Shown: positions 24,898-33,427 of the stretch, piece by piece
Layout of the letters: the number at the start of each line of letters is the position of its first letter
Position numbering within the stretch: the first letter of the stretch is position 1
Made by a program: the position numbers and the translations under genes
The notes under the pieces: model-generated
What the model saw: the letters and a program-made list of their open reading frames with translations, nothing else
Database searches by the model: none
What the model was told of the DNA's origin: nothing
Assembly (NCBI RefSeq): GCF_026340975.1
Contig: NZ_JAPEOS010000002.1
Coordinates: 2,167,001-2,231,000, forward strand
Length of the DNA stretch: 64,000 nucleotides
Direction of reading: 5' to 3'
Origin: Streptomyces sp. NBC_01214
GTDB taxonomy: Bacteria; Actinomycetota; Actinomycetes; Streptomycetales; Streptomycetaceae

Positions 24898-26316
24898 GTG
24901 CCGTCGATTCTCGATGTGGTCGTGGTGGGGGCGGGGCCGAACGGGCTGACCGCCGCCGTCGAACTGGCCCGGCGCGGCTTCTCGGTGGCCATCTTCGAAG
25001 CCGCCGGCACGGTCGGCGGCGGTGCCCGGACCGAGGAGCTCACCCTCCCCGGCTTCCGGCACGACCCCTGCTCGGCGGTGCACCCGCTCGGGGCCGGCTC
25101 GCCGGTCTTCGCCACCATGCCGCTGAAGCGCTACGGCCTGGAGTGGCTGCACGCCCCGCTGCCCATGGCGCACCCCTTCGACGACGGCACGGCCGCGGTC
25201 CTGTCCCGCTCGGTCGCGGAGACGGCGGCGTCCCTCGGGCCGCGCGACGCGGGCGCCTACCGGCGTCTGGTCGGGCCCTTCCTCGGCAAATGGGACACCT
25301 TGGCCCGGGACTTCATGTCCCTGCCGAGCACCGCGCTGCCCCGGGACCCCCTCACGCTCGCCCGCTTCGGGCTCATCGGACTACCGCCCTCCACCTGGCT
25401 GCTGAGCCGCTTCCGCGACGAGCGGGCACGCGCGCTGTTCGCGGGCCTCGTGGCCCACGTCATCGCACCGCTCGGCGGGATCGCCACCAGTGCGGTGGGC
25501 CTGGTCTTCGCGCTGGCCGCGCACGCGAACGGCTGGCCCATGCCGCGCGGCGGCTCGCAGTCCGTGTCCGACGCCCTCGCCGGGTACCTGCGCGACCTCG
25601 GCGGGACCATCCACACCGGCTTCGAGGTCAAGCGGCTCGACGACCTCCCGCCCGCCCGCACCTACGTCTTCGACACCTCGCCGACCGCGCTGGCCCGCAT
25701 CGCCCGCCTGGGGCGCGCGTACGACGGCTACCGGTACGGCGCCTCCGTGTTCAAGCTCGACTACGCGCTGGACGGCCCGGTCCCGTGGACGGCCGAGGCG
25801 CCGCGCCGCGCCGGCACCGTCCAGATCGGCCCGCGCGCCCGCGACATCGACGCCGCCCTCCAGCTCGCCTCCGGCGGCCGGGCCCCGCGCGCGCCCTTCC
25901 TCATCACCGCGCAGCCCAGCCTGGTCGACCCCGGCCGGGCGCCCGAGGGCAAGCACGTGTTCTGGGCGTACGGACACGTCCCCGCGGGCTGGGACGGCGA
26001 CCTCACCGAGGCCGTCGAATCCCAACTGGAGCGCTTCGCCCCGGGCTTCCGCGACCTGGTGCTCGCCCGCGCCACGGCCGGCCCGCCCCAGCTCGCCGCC
26101 CGCAACCCCAACTACGTCGGCGGGGACATCGCCTGCGGGGCCGCCTCGGGCCTCCAGCTCCTGCTGCGTCCCAAGGTCTCCCTCACCCCGTACACGACGG
26201 CGCACCCGGCCGTCTTCCTCTGTTCCTCGGCCACCCCGCCGGGCCCGGGCGTGCACGGCATGTCCGGCCACAACGCCGCCAAGGCGGTCTGGCGGCACCT
26301 GCGAAAGGGCTCCTGA
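24898..26316 (+). CDS. NAD(P)/FAD-dependent oxidoreductase, phytoene desaturase-like
   Basis: Encodes 472 residues from GTG 24898, set by AAGGAG at 24886. The N-terminus has the dinucleotide motif VVVVGAGPNGLTAAVELARRG, and the FAD E-contact and GGGARTEELTLPGFRHD loop of the amine-oxidase/carotenoid-desaturase class. The C-terminal motif CSSATPPGPGVHGMSGHNAA is the typical FAD-closing segment. No crt genes are near, so a carotenoid role is not supported; such stand-alone members are widespread in actinobacteria and of unknown substrate. Its stop overlaps the next ATG by one base, implying translational coupling to the macro-domain gene. Confidence 0.85.
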   Translation: MPSILDVVVVGAGPNGLTAAVELARRGFSVAIFEAAGTVGGGARTEELTLPGFRHDPCSAVHPLGAGSPVFATMPLKRYGLEWLHAPLPMAHPFDDGTAAVLSRSVAETAASLGPRDAGAYRRLVGPFLGKWDTLARDFMSLPSTALPRDPLTLARFGLIGLPPSTWLLSRFRDERARALFAGLVAHVIAPLGGIATSAVGLVFALAAHANGWPMPRGGSQSVSDALAGYLRDLGGTIHTGFEVKRLDDLPPARTYVFDTSPTALARIARLGRAYDGYRYGASVFKLDYALDGPVPWTAEAPRRAGTVQIGPRARDIDAALQLASGGRAPRAPFLITAQPSLVDPGRAPEGKHVFWAYGHVPAGWDGDLTEAVESQLERFAPGFRDLVLARATAGPPQLAARNPNYVGGDIACGAASGLQLLLRPKVSLTPYTTAHPAVFLCSSATPPGPGVHGMSGHNAAKAVWRHLRKGS

Positions 26317-26834
26317 TGGTCCGCATCACCCTGGTCCGCGGCGACATCACCGCGGAGAAGGTCGACGCGATCGTCAACGCGGCGAACTCCTCGCTGCTCG
26401 GCGGTGGCGGGGTCGACGGCGCCATCCACCGGCGCGGCGGGCCGGAGATCCTCGCGGCCTGCGAGGACCTGCGGCGTTCGCACTACGGCAAGGGGCTGCA
26501 GACGGGCCGGGCCGTCGCCACCACGGCCGGGCGGCTCGCCGCCGGGCACGTCATCCACACGGTGGGCCCGGTCTGGTCGCGCGAGGAGGACCGGTCGGCG
26601 CTGCTGGCCTCCTGCTACCGCGAGTCGCTGCGCATCGCCGACGAGCTGGGGGCCCGTACGGTCGCGTTCCCGGCCATCTCGACCGGCATCTACGGCTGGC
26701 CGATGGACGACGGGGCGCGGATCGCGGTGGAGACGGTGCGCCGCGCCCGTACCGAGGTGCAGGAAGTGCGGTTCGTGCTCTTCGACGCAGCCGCCTACGA
26801 GGCCTTCGAGACGGCGGTGGCGGCCGCCCCCTGA
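26316..26834 (+). CDS. Macro-domain protein (O-acetyl-ADP-ribose deacetylase type)
   Basis: Encodes 172 residues. MacroD-like motifs: VRGDITAEKVDAIVNAANSS, LLGGGGVDGAIHRRGG, GRAVATTAG, VIHTVGPVW, and AFPAISTGIYGWP. These build the ADP-ribose pocket; family members hydrolyse O-acetyl-ADP-ribose or remove ADP-ribose from proteins. It is coupled by a one-base overlap (TGATG) to the FAD oxidoreductase upstream. A short tandem CGCCGGGTCGTACG repeat follows the stop. Confidence 0.92.
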   Translation: MVRITLVRGDITAEKVDAIVNAANSSLLGGGGVDGAIHRRGGPEILAACEDLRRSHYGKGLQTGRAVATTAGRLAAGHVIHTVGPVWSREEDRSALLASCYRESLRIADELGARTVAFPAISTGIYGWPMDDGARIAVETVRRARTEVQEVRFVLFDAAAYEAFETAVAAAP

Positions 26835-26924
26835 GCCCGCCGGGTCGTACGCCGGGTCGTACGCCGAGCCGCCCGCCGGGTGGTACGCGCAGCCACGCGG
26901 AGCCACGAGCCGCCGGCGGATCCG

Positions 26925-27410
26925 TCAGCGCGGCGGGCGCCCGGAGGTGCCCGGGGCGGGCCGCGGATAGGTCCGGGACTGCTTCACGCTGCCGAACGCG
27001 AAGCTCGATTCGATCGAGGCGATCCCGGGAATGGCGTGGATCCGGTGGCGCACCAGGGATTCGTAGGCTTCCAGGTCCTCGATGACGACCCGGAGCAAGT
27101 AGTCGCTGCTGCCCGCCATCAGATAGCAGTCCTGGATGTGCTCGATGACCGCGACGTGCTCCTCGAACAGTCGCACCGCCTCCGCCGTGTGGCGTTCCAG
27201 GCGGATCCGGACGAAGACGGTGACCGGGAGCCCGAAGGCGACCTGGTCGACCATGGCCGTGTAGCCGCGGATCAGGCCCGCCTCCTCCAGCCGCCGTACC
27301 CGGCGCAGGCAGGGCGACGGGGAGAGCCGGACGCGGTCGGCGAGGTCCTGGTTGGACAGGCGCCCGTCGGCCTGCAATTCCCTGATGATCTGTAGATCCA
27401 CTGCGTCCAT
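26925..27410 (-). CDS. Lrp/AsnC-family regulator
   Basis: Encodes 161 residues; AAGGAG precedes the ATG at 27410. The N-terminal winged HTH (DLQIIRELQADGRLSNQDLA, VRLSPSPCLRRVRRLEEAG) is followed by an RAM/ligand-binding domain (YLMAGSSDYLLRVVIEDLEAY). These proteins sense amino acids. It diverges from an EamA exporter and a following aminotransferase over about 135 bp, the typical layout for an Lrp protein controlling an amino-acid exporter. The tail after residue 140 is Pro/Arg-rich. Confidence 0.92.
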   Translation of the reverse strand: MDAVDLQIIRELQADGRLSNQDLADRVRLSPSPCLRRVRRLEEAGLIRGYTAMVDQVAFGLPVTVFVRIRLERHTAEAVRLFEEHVAVIEHIQDCYLMAGSSDYLLRVVIEDLEAYESLVRHRIHAIPGIASIESSFAFGSVKQSRTYPRPAPGTSGRPPR

Positions 27411-27545
27411 GGGCACTCCTTGGCAGATTCTGCCCCAAACGTATGTCCGAGAGGCAGAACTGGCAATCGGCTGCCCCGCCCCAAGCCCTAGCGTTGCCCA
27501 GGCACGGACCGGATCGGTCCGGGTCTCAGAGGCTGGAGCAATTCC

Positions 27546-28523
27546 TTGGTCGCGACGAACACCACCCGGGCGACCCTGCCTCCCGATGCGGCGGGCCCGC
27601 GGGCCGGACACCCCGGCCGGCGCGGGCTCTCCCCACAGGCCGAGGGCATGCTGGCCCTGCTGGTCACCGTGTCGATCTGGGCGGCCTTCGCGCTCAGCGC
27701 CCGGGCCCTCGGACGTTCCTCCCTGCTGCCCGCCGACGCGGCCCTCCTGCGCTTCGGCGTCCCCCTCGTCGTCCTGTTTCCCGCACTGTGGCGGCGCCGG
27801 CGCGCCATCGCCGCGGTCCGGCCGGGCCCCGCCGTGAAGATCGTCTGCGGTGCCGGAGTGCCGTTCTTCCTGGCCGCGATGCACGGCGGCGCGCTGACGT
27901 CCGCCGCCTTCGTCGGATCCATCGTCCCCGGCATGGTCCCGCTGTTCGTCTCCGCGATCATGATCCGCCGTGGCCACGGCGCCCCCCGGGGCACGCAGGC
28001 CGCCGGGCTCGCCCTGATCGCGGCCGGTGTGGCCGCCCTCGTCTGGCGCTACGTCGTGCCCGTCGACACCGACGTGCTCGCCGGCGCCGGCACGCTCCTG
28101 GTGGCCAGCGGCCTCTGGGCCCTCTACACCGTGGGGCTGCGCGAGGTCGACCTCGACCCGATCGGGTCGATCGGACTGCTGTGCCTGCCCTCCTTCGCCG
28201 TGATCGGGGCCCTGGTGCTGACCGGGGTGCTCCCCACCGGCATCGCGCACGCGGCGGGCGCCGACATCGCGCTGTTCCTCGTCGTGCAGGGGCTGGGGGT
28301 CGGCCTGTGCGCGGGCCTGCTGTACGCCTTCGCCATCCGCCGCCTCGGCGCCGAGCGCAGCGCCGTCTTCGGCAGCCTCAGCCCCGTCGCCGTCGTCCTG
28401 CTCGCCGTCCCGCTCCTCGGCGAGAGGCCGACCCTCGCCGTACTCGTCGGCGTCCCCCTGATCACCGCCGGCGTCGTCCTCGCCAACCGCCGCCCACGAC
28501 CCAAGGTTCCCGCAGATGCTTGA
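27546..28523 (+). CDS. EamA/DMT-family transporter
   Basis: Encodes 325 residues from a TTG chosen because GGAG lies 8 bases upstream and no ATG precedes the first membrane helix. About ten hydrophobic helices in two EamA halves, for instance GMLALLVTVSIWAAFALSA and SIGLLCLPSFAVIGALVLTG, with a short loop of basic residues. Members export amino acids or small metabolites from the cytoplasm. It follows a divergent Lrp regulator and overlaps the aminotransferase gene by 8 bp. Together they look like an amino-acid overflow module; the substrate is not determinable. Confidence 0.88.
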   Translation: MVATNTTRATLPPDAAGPRAGHPGRRGLSPQAEGMLALLVTVSIWAAFALSARALGRSSLLPADAALLRFGVPLVVLFPALWRRRRAIAAVRPGPAVKIVCGAGVPFFLAAMHGGALTSAAFVGSIVPGMVPLFVSAIMIRRGHGAPRGTQAAGLALIAAGVAALVWRYVVPVDTDVLAGAGTLLVASGLWALYTVGLREVDLDPIGSIGLLCLPSFAVIGALVLTGVLPTGIAHAAGADIALFLVVQGLGVGLCAGLLYAFAIRRLGAERSAVFGSLSPVAVVLLAVPLLGERPTLAVLVGVPLITAGVVLANRRPRPKVPADA

Positions 28524-29772
28524 GCTCCTCCCCACGCCGCCCACCGACCCGCTGTGGGACCTGACCTACGAGTTCGGCAGCGACGAGCGGCCCGAACGCC
28601 TCAACCTCGTCCTCGGCGTCTACCGGGACCAGACGGGCACCACACCCGTCATGACCGCCGTGCGCGAGGCCGAGATCCGCCTGGCGGAGCGTTCCGAGTC
28701 CAAGGAGTACCGCGGGCTCTCCGGCAACGCCGCCTTCAACCGCTCCCTGCTGGAACTGGTCCTCGGCAAGGCAGGGCCGACCGACCGGGCCGCGGCCGTC
28801 CAGACCGTCGCGGGCTCCGGCGCACTGCGGCTGCTGGCCGACCTGATCTGCCGGACCCGCCCGGGCGCCACGGTGTGGATCAGCGATCCGGCCTACGTCA
28901 ACCACCGGCCCATCCTGGAGGCCGCCGGGCTGCGCGTGCGCACGTACGGCTGGCGCGACGCCGAGGGCGGGTTCGACACGGCCGGCGTGCTGCGGGAACT
29001 CCAGGACGCGCAGCGGGACGACGTGGTGCTGCTCCAGGGCTGCGCCCACAACCCCACGGGCGTCGACCCGCTGCTGGACGACTGGGAGGCGCTCGCCGAG
29101 TCGGCCGCCCGCCGGGGCTGGGTGCCCTTCGTCGACCTCGCCTATCACGGGCTCGGCGACGGCCTGGAGGCCGACCTGCTGCCCACGCGGATGCTGGCGG
29201 CGCGGGTCCCGGAAATGCTGATCGCGGTCAGCTGCTCGAAGAACTTCGGCCTCTACAGCGACCGCGTCGGCTGCGCCATCGTGCTCGGCGCCTCGGGCCA
29301 GGCCGTCCGGCACGCCGAGACCGCCCTGCAGAACGCCGCCCGGACGCTCTACTCGATGCCGCCCGAGCACGGCGCGGCCGTCGTGACCACGATCCTGGAG
29401 GACGAGGGGCTGCGGGCCGCCTGGCGGGCGGAGCTGGACGTCATGCGCGGCCGGATCATGGACAACCGGGCCGATCTGATCGCCCACCTGGGCGCGCTCG
29501 GTTGCGCGGACCAGGCGCGCTCGCTCGCCCGGCAGAAGGGCATGTTCTCGATGCTGCCGCTGTCCGCGCAGCAGATGCTGCGGCTGCGCAGGCAGTACGC
29601 CGTCTACGGCACGACCTCGGGGCGGATCAACATCGCGGGCATCCCTGCGCACCGGATCCCCTGCCTCGCCCGGGGCATCGCGGGCGTCCTCGGCGCGGGC
29701 GACGCGCCCCGTACGATCGCGACGCTCCCCCGCCAGCAGCAGTCCTCCGGAGCGGCCCCCGTCCAGGCGTAG
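28516..29772 (+). CDS. Aromatic/aspartate aminotransferase (AspC/TyrB type)
   Basis: Encodes 418 residues; the start overlaps the exporter by 8 bp. PLP fold type I, subgroup I-alpha: EYRGLSGNAAFNRSLLEL, QTVAGSGALRLLADL, QGCAHNPTGVDP, Schiff-base Lys242 in SCSKNFGLYSDRVG, and a C-terminal GRINIAG near the Arg that binds the distal carboxylate in the family. It should exchange amino groups between glutamate or aspartate and aromatic or dicarboxylic keto acids. The AspC/TyrB subgroup is less usual in streptomycetes, whose main enzymes are of other subgroups. Coupling to an Lrp-controlled exporter suggests a role in handling the exported amino acid. Confidence 0.88.
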   Translation: MLELLPTPPTDPLWDLTYEFGSDERPERLNLVLGVYRDQTGTTPVMTAVREAEIRLAERSESKEYRGLSGNAAFNRSLLELVLGKAGPTDRAAAVQTVAGSGALRLLADLICRTRPGATVWISDPAYVNHRPILEAAGLRVRTYGWRDAEGGFDTAGVLRELQDAQRDDVVLLQGCAHNPTGVDPLLDDWEALAESAARRGWVPFVDLAYHGLGDGLEADLLPTRMLAARVPEMLIAVSCSKNFGLYSDRVGCAIVLGASGQAVRHAETALQNAARTLYSMPPEHGAAVVTTILEDEGLRAAWRAELDVMRGRIMDNRADLIAHLGALGCADQARSLARQKGMFSMLPLSAQQMLRLRRQYAVYGTTSGRINIAGIPAHRIPCLARGIAGVLGAGDAPRTIATLPRQQQSSGAAPVQA

Positions 29773-30075
29773 GGGAGCCGCGGGGGAGTTCCCGCGCCGA
29801 CGACATGACAGTCCCCGGCAGTCCGTCGTTTCCATGAGCCATCCGCCGTCGCCGATGGCTCCCCTGGTCGACGAGTGCTGCCGGGGGCCTGGCCAGAGCC
29901 TGGACAAGGGTCACGCGGGCCTGAGGACGTCTCCAGAGGGAGGTGCGGCTCTTTCCGGTATTCCGGTGTATTGATGAGTTTCCTCCCGATTTCCACCGAG
30001 TCAAGGCTTTGTTCAGACGTAGTCTGTAAAGAAATCCGCGTCGCGCTCGGCACGAGCCCGACGGAAGGTGCTGCC
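29773..30075. promoter_or_regulatory. Intergenic region with hairpin and palindrome
   Basis: No gene seen. A GAGCCATC/GATGGCTC stem (29836-29861) may end the aminotransferase transcript. Upstream of the molybdopterin enzyme, CAGAC-GTA-GTCTG (30014-30026) is a small palindrome about 50 bp before its ATG and may be an operator. Confidence 0.45.
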
Positions 30076-31181
30076 ATGACGACATGGCCGGTTTCAGGAG
30101 CGGCCCGAGGGCCCGGCGCCACGGTCTGGGCGCCCGAAACAGTCACCGCAGACCCGTACAACGCCCAGACCCCCTCGGCCGCGCTGGCCGAGCCGGTCAC
30201 CCCCGTCGGAGCCTTCTTCGTACGCGACCACTTCGGCATCCCGCGGACCCCGCCCGACCGCTGGCGGCTGCGGGTCGGCGGCGCCGCGGCCGCCGCGCCC
30301 TTCGCCCTCGGCTACGAAGAGCTGCTCGCGATGGACCACCGGGAACTCGACGTCGTCGTCGAGTGCGCGGGCAACGGCCGCAGCCTGATGACACCCCGCC
30401 CACCCGGCCTGCCGTGGGGCCAGCAGGCGGTGGGCTGCGCGCACTTCGCCGGAGTGCCCTTCCGGCTCCTGGCCGAGCGGGCCCTGATCGGACCGTCGGC
30501 CGTGGAGATCGTCTTCACCGGGGCCGACTGCGGCCCGGTGCGCGGCCGCCGGACGGCTTTCGAGCGCAGCCTCCCGCTCGCCGTGGCGCTCCACCCGGAC
30601 ACCCTCCTCGTCACCCGCATGAACGGGGAGCCGCTCGCTCCCGAGCACGGGGCGCCGGTCCGCCTGGTGGTCCCCGGCCGCTACGCCGTCGCCGACGTGA
30701 AGTGGCTGGTCGGGGCCCGGGCCGTGACCCGGCCGTTCACCGGTGTCTTCCAGAGCGAGGAGTACCTCTACGTGGCCTCCCGCGGCACCCCCGAGGGCCC
30801 GGTGACCGGCGTGCGGGTCAAGTCGCTCATCACCGAGCCCGAGCCGGACACGGCCGTGCGCCGAGGCCACGAGACCCTCGTCCGCGGCCGCGCCTGGGCG
30901 GGCGGCGGGGTGCCGCTGCGGAGCGTCGAGCTGCGCGCCGAGTACGAGGACGACGACCGCCACCGCGAGCGCGGCTGGCACGGAGCCCTGCTCGACGCGC
31001 CCGCCGGCCCGTACGGCTGAGCAGCTGGTCGTACCGGTGGACGCCGCAGCGGCCCGGACCGTACCGACTGGTCTCCCGCGCCACCGACGCCCACGGCGAC
31101 ACGCAGCCGCCGCGGGCCCCGTGGAACGCCCGCGGCTACGGCTGCAACCGCGTGGCCTGCGTCGAGGTGGTGGTCGTATGA
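30076..31181 (+). pseudogene. Sulfite oxidase-like molybdopterin oxidoreductase, frameshifted
   Basis: The first frame (ATG 30076 to TGA 31020, 314 residues) holds the Mo-cofactor domain: AFFVRDHFGIP, VVECAGNGRSLM with the predicted Mo ligand Cys97, and GADCGPVRGRRTAFERSLPL. The dimerisation domain begins near LITEPEPDTAV but is cut off. It continues in the -1 frame as LSSWSYRWTPQRPGPYRLV to 31181 with a normal ending (NARGYGCNRVACVEVVV). A single-base indel in the run around 30995-31020 explains this. The gene is either freshly inactivated or contains a sequencing error; the Mo site itself is complete. Confidence 0.8.
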
Positions 31182-31323
31182 GCGACGCGGGTGATGCGCC
31201 CGAGGAGGTCGAGGAGGTCGAGGTCCGCGCCCCGGTCGGGACCGGCCGACGCAGGGCCCCGCGCCCACCCCTCGGATAGGGTGAATCGGTAGGAATCAGA
31301 CCCCCCGGGGTGAGGTCGGTGCG

Positions 31324-33390
31324 TTGGACACTTACCAGGCGACGAGCGAGGTGCCGGACCCGCCGCCCGCGGCTGTCGGGTACGCGGGCGTACTCAGCGA
31401 GCTGCTGCCGATCGCCCTGTGGCGGGAGGACGCCGACGGACGCATCGTGGAGTGGTCGCTGGCCGCCCAGGACCTCCTCGGGCACCGCCCCGAGGACATC
31501 ATCGGCCTCCCCGGCAGCGCCGTGCTCGTCCCCGAGGCCAATCACGAGCTCGCCGACCAGCTGACCCGCCGCGTCCAGTCCGGCGAGACTGTCGTCGGCA
31601 CCCTGCCCGTGCGCCACCGCGACGGTCACCGCGTCCCGATGGAGATGTGGATCGTCCCCGCCGCCGACCCGCAGGGCCGGACGGGGGCCATGCTCATCGC
31701 CGTGGAGACCTCCGAGGTGCTCCACATGCGGGACTCCCTCGCCGCCCTCCAGAGCCTGTTCACCCAGTCGCCCATCGGCCTCGCCACCCTCGGCACCGAC
31801 CTGCGGTTCCTCCGCGTCAACGACGCCCTGGCCCGGATGAACGGCGTCTCCGCCGCCGAACACCTCGGCAAGCGGCTCACCGAGGTGGTCCCCGGCGTCA
31901 ACGCCGACGCGCTGGAGGCCACCATGCGGCAGGTCCTCGACCGGGGGACCGCCGTCGTCGACGTCCGCCGCACCGGGCGGACCTCCGCCGACCCGGAGCA
32001 CGATCGGACCTGGTCCTGCTCGTACGCCCCGCTGCTGGACGGCTCCGGCCGGGCCCTCGGCGTGATCGCCTCGCTCATCGACATCACCGAGGGCCAGCAG
32101 GCCCAGGCCGACGCCGAACGGGCCCGGCACCGGTTCGCCCTGCTCGCCGAGGCGGGCACCCGCATCGGCACCACCCTGGACCTCCACCAGACCGCCCAGG
32201 AGATCGTGGACGTGCTGGTGCCGCAGCTCGCGGACTCGGCCGACGTACAGCTGCTCGAAGCGGTCCTGCTCCCCGACGAGGGACCCGTCCCCGCGGCCTC
32301 CACGCGCGGCGTCCTGCGCCGCCTGGCCGCCCACTTCCCCGACCCGACCGCCCCCACCGCGAAACTCGCCCCCGGCCAGACCTTCCAGATCCCCATGGGC
32401 ACCACCTACGAGCAGGTCATCGCCGAGGGACGGCCCATGAACCTCTACCTCGCCGACATCCCGGCACTGATCACCTCCCCGCGCGCCGAGGCACTGCGCA
32501 CCTACCTCGCCACCCTGGGCTCGGCCCGACTGGTCCCGCTGGTCGCCCGCGGCACCGTGCTCGGCGCCGTCGCCGTGACCCGCACGCGCGAGCGGGAACC
32601 CTTCGACGAGCAGGACTGCGTCCTCGTCGACGAGCTGGTCGCCCGCGCGGCCCTCAACATCGACAACGCCCGGATGTACACCCTCCAGCGCCAGGCGGCC
32701 CTGACCCTCCAGCGCAGCCTCACCAACAGCGCGCTCCCCGAGGTCCCGGGCCTCGAACTCACCGGGCGCTACCTGCCCGCCAGCGACCACGACGTCGGCG
32801 GGGACTGGTACGACGTCATCCCGCTGCCCGGCGACCGGACCGGGCTGGTCATCGGGGACGTCATGGGCCACGGGATCCACGCCGCCGCCGTCATGGGGCA
32901 GCTGCGCACGGCGGTACGGACCCTCGCGCGCCACGACGTGCCCCCAGCGCGGCTGCTCTGCTCGCTCGACGCCGTCGTGGCCGACCTGGGCGAGGACGAG
33001 ATGGCCACCTGCGTGTACGCCGTCCACGACGCGGCCTCCGGCGTCTGCGTGATCGCCCGGGCCGGCCACCCGCCGCCCGCCGTGGTCACCCCGGGTGGAG
33101 CCATCACCTTCCTCGACGGCCCGCCCGGGACCCCGCTGGGCACGGGCGGGCAGGACTTCCGCACCGAGGAGGTACGGCTGCCGCCGGGGAGCCTGCTCGT
33201 GCTCTACACCGACGGCCTCATCGAGGCCCGGGACCGCGACCTCGACCAGGGCATGGCCCAGCTGGCGGAGGCCCTGCGCCAGGTGGAGCAGCCCCTGGAG
33301 GAGCTGTGCGAGGGGATCCTGCGGCTGCTGCTGCCCTGCGCCCAGCAGGACGACGTCGCCGTGCTGCTGGCCCGCACCCGGGCGGTGTGA
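31324..33390 (+). CDS. PAS-PAS-GAF-SpoIIE phosphatase
   Basis: Encodes 688 residues from TTG 31324. Domain order: PAS 1 (about 20-125; LLPIALWREDADGRIVEWS), PAS 2 (about 130-255; FTQSPIGLATLGTDLRFL), GAF (about 270-455), and a PP2C phosphatase of SpoIIE/RsbU type (about 465-688; DVGGDWYDVIPLPGDR, GDVMGHGIHAA, LLVLYTDGLIEARDRDL), with the metal-binding Asp residues present. No membrane segment. Such proteins dephosphorylate anti-anti-sigma factors in response to cytoplasmic signals. A TAGGGT about 40 bp upstream could be its -10. It runs toward a second phosphatase on the opposite strand, 37 bp away. Confidence 0.9.
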   Translation: MDTYQATSEVPDPPPAAVGYAGVLSELLPIALWREDADGRIVEWSLAAQDLLGHRPEDIIGLPGSAVLVPEANHELADQLTRRVQSGETVVGTLPVRHRDGHRVPMEMWIVPAADPQGRTGAMLIAVETSEVLHMRDSLAALQSLFTQSPIGLATLGTDLRFLRVNDALARMNGVSAAEHLGKRLTEVVPGVNADALEATMRQVLDRGTAVVDVRRTGRTSADPEHDRTWSCSYAPLLDGSGRALGVIASLIDITEGQQAQADAERARHRFALLAEAGTRIGTTLDLHQTAQEIVDVLVPQLADSADVQLLEAVLLPDEGPVPAASTRGVLRRLAAHFPDPTAPTAKLAPGQTFQIPMGTTYEQVIAEGRPMNLYLADIPALITSPRAEALRTYLATLGSARLVPLVARGTVLGAVAVTRTREREPFDEQDCVLVDELVARAALNIDNARMYTLQRQAALTLQRSLTNSALPEVPGLELTGRYLPASDHDVGGDWYDVIPLPGDRTGLVIGDVMGHGIHAAAVMGQLRTAVRTLARHDVPPARLLCSLDAVVADLGEDEMATCVYAVHDAASGVCVIARAGHPPPAVVTPGGAITFLDGPPGTPLGTGGQDFRTEEVRLPPGSLLVLYTDGLIEARDRDLDQGMAQLAEALRQVEQPLEELCEGILRLLLPCAQQDDVAVLLARTRAV

Positions 33391-33427
33391 CCCCCCGGCC
33401 CGGGGGTCCGGGCCCCGGACGGCCGGG

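Noticed and set aside
31182..31323. TAGGGT at 31277 as a leaderless promoter of the PAS-GAF-SpoIIE gene
   Set aside because: No start codon follows at 6-7 bases in the right frame; at most it is a -10 for a short leader.
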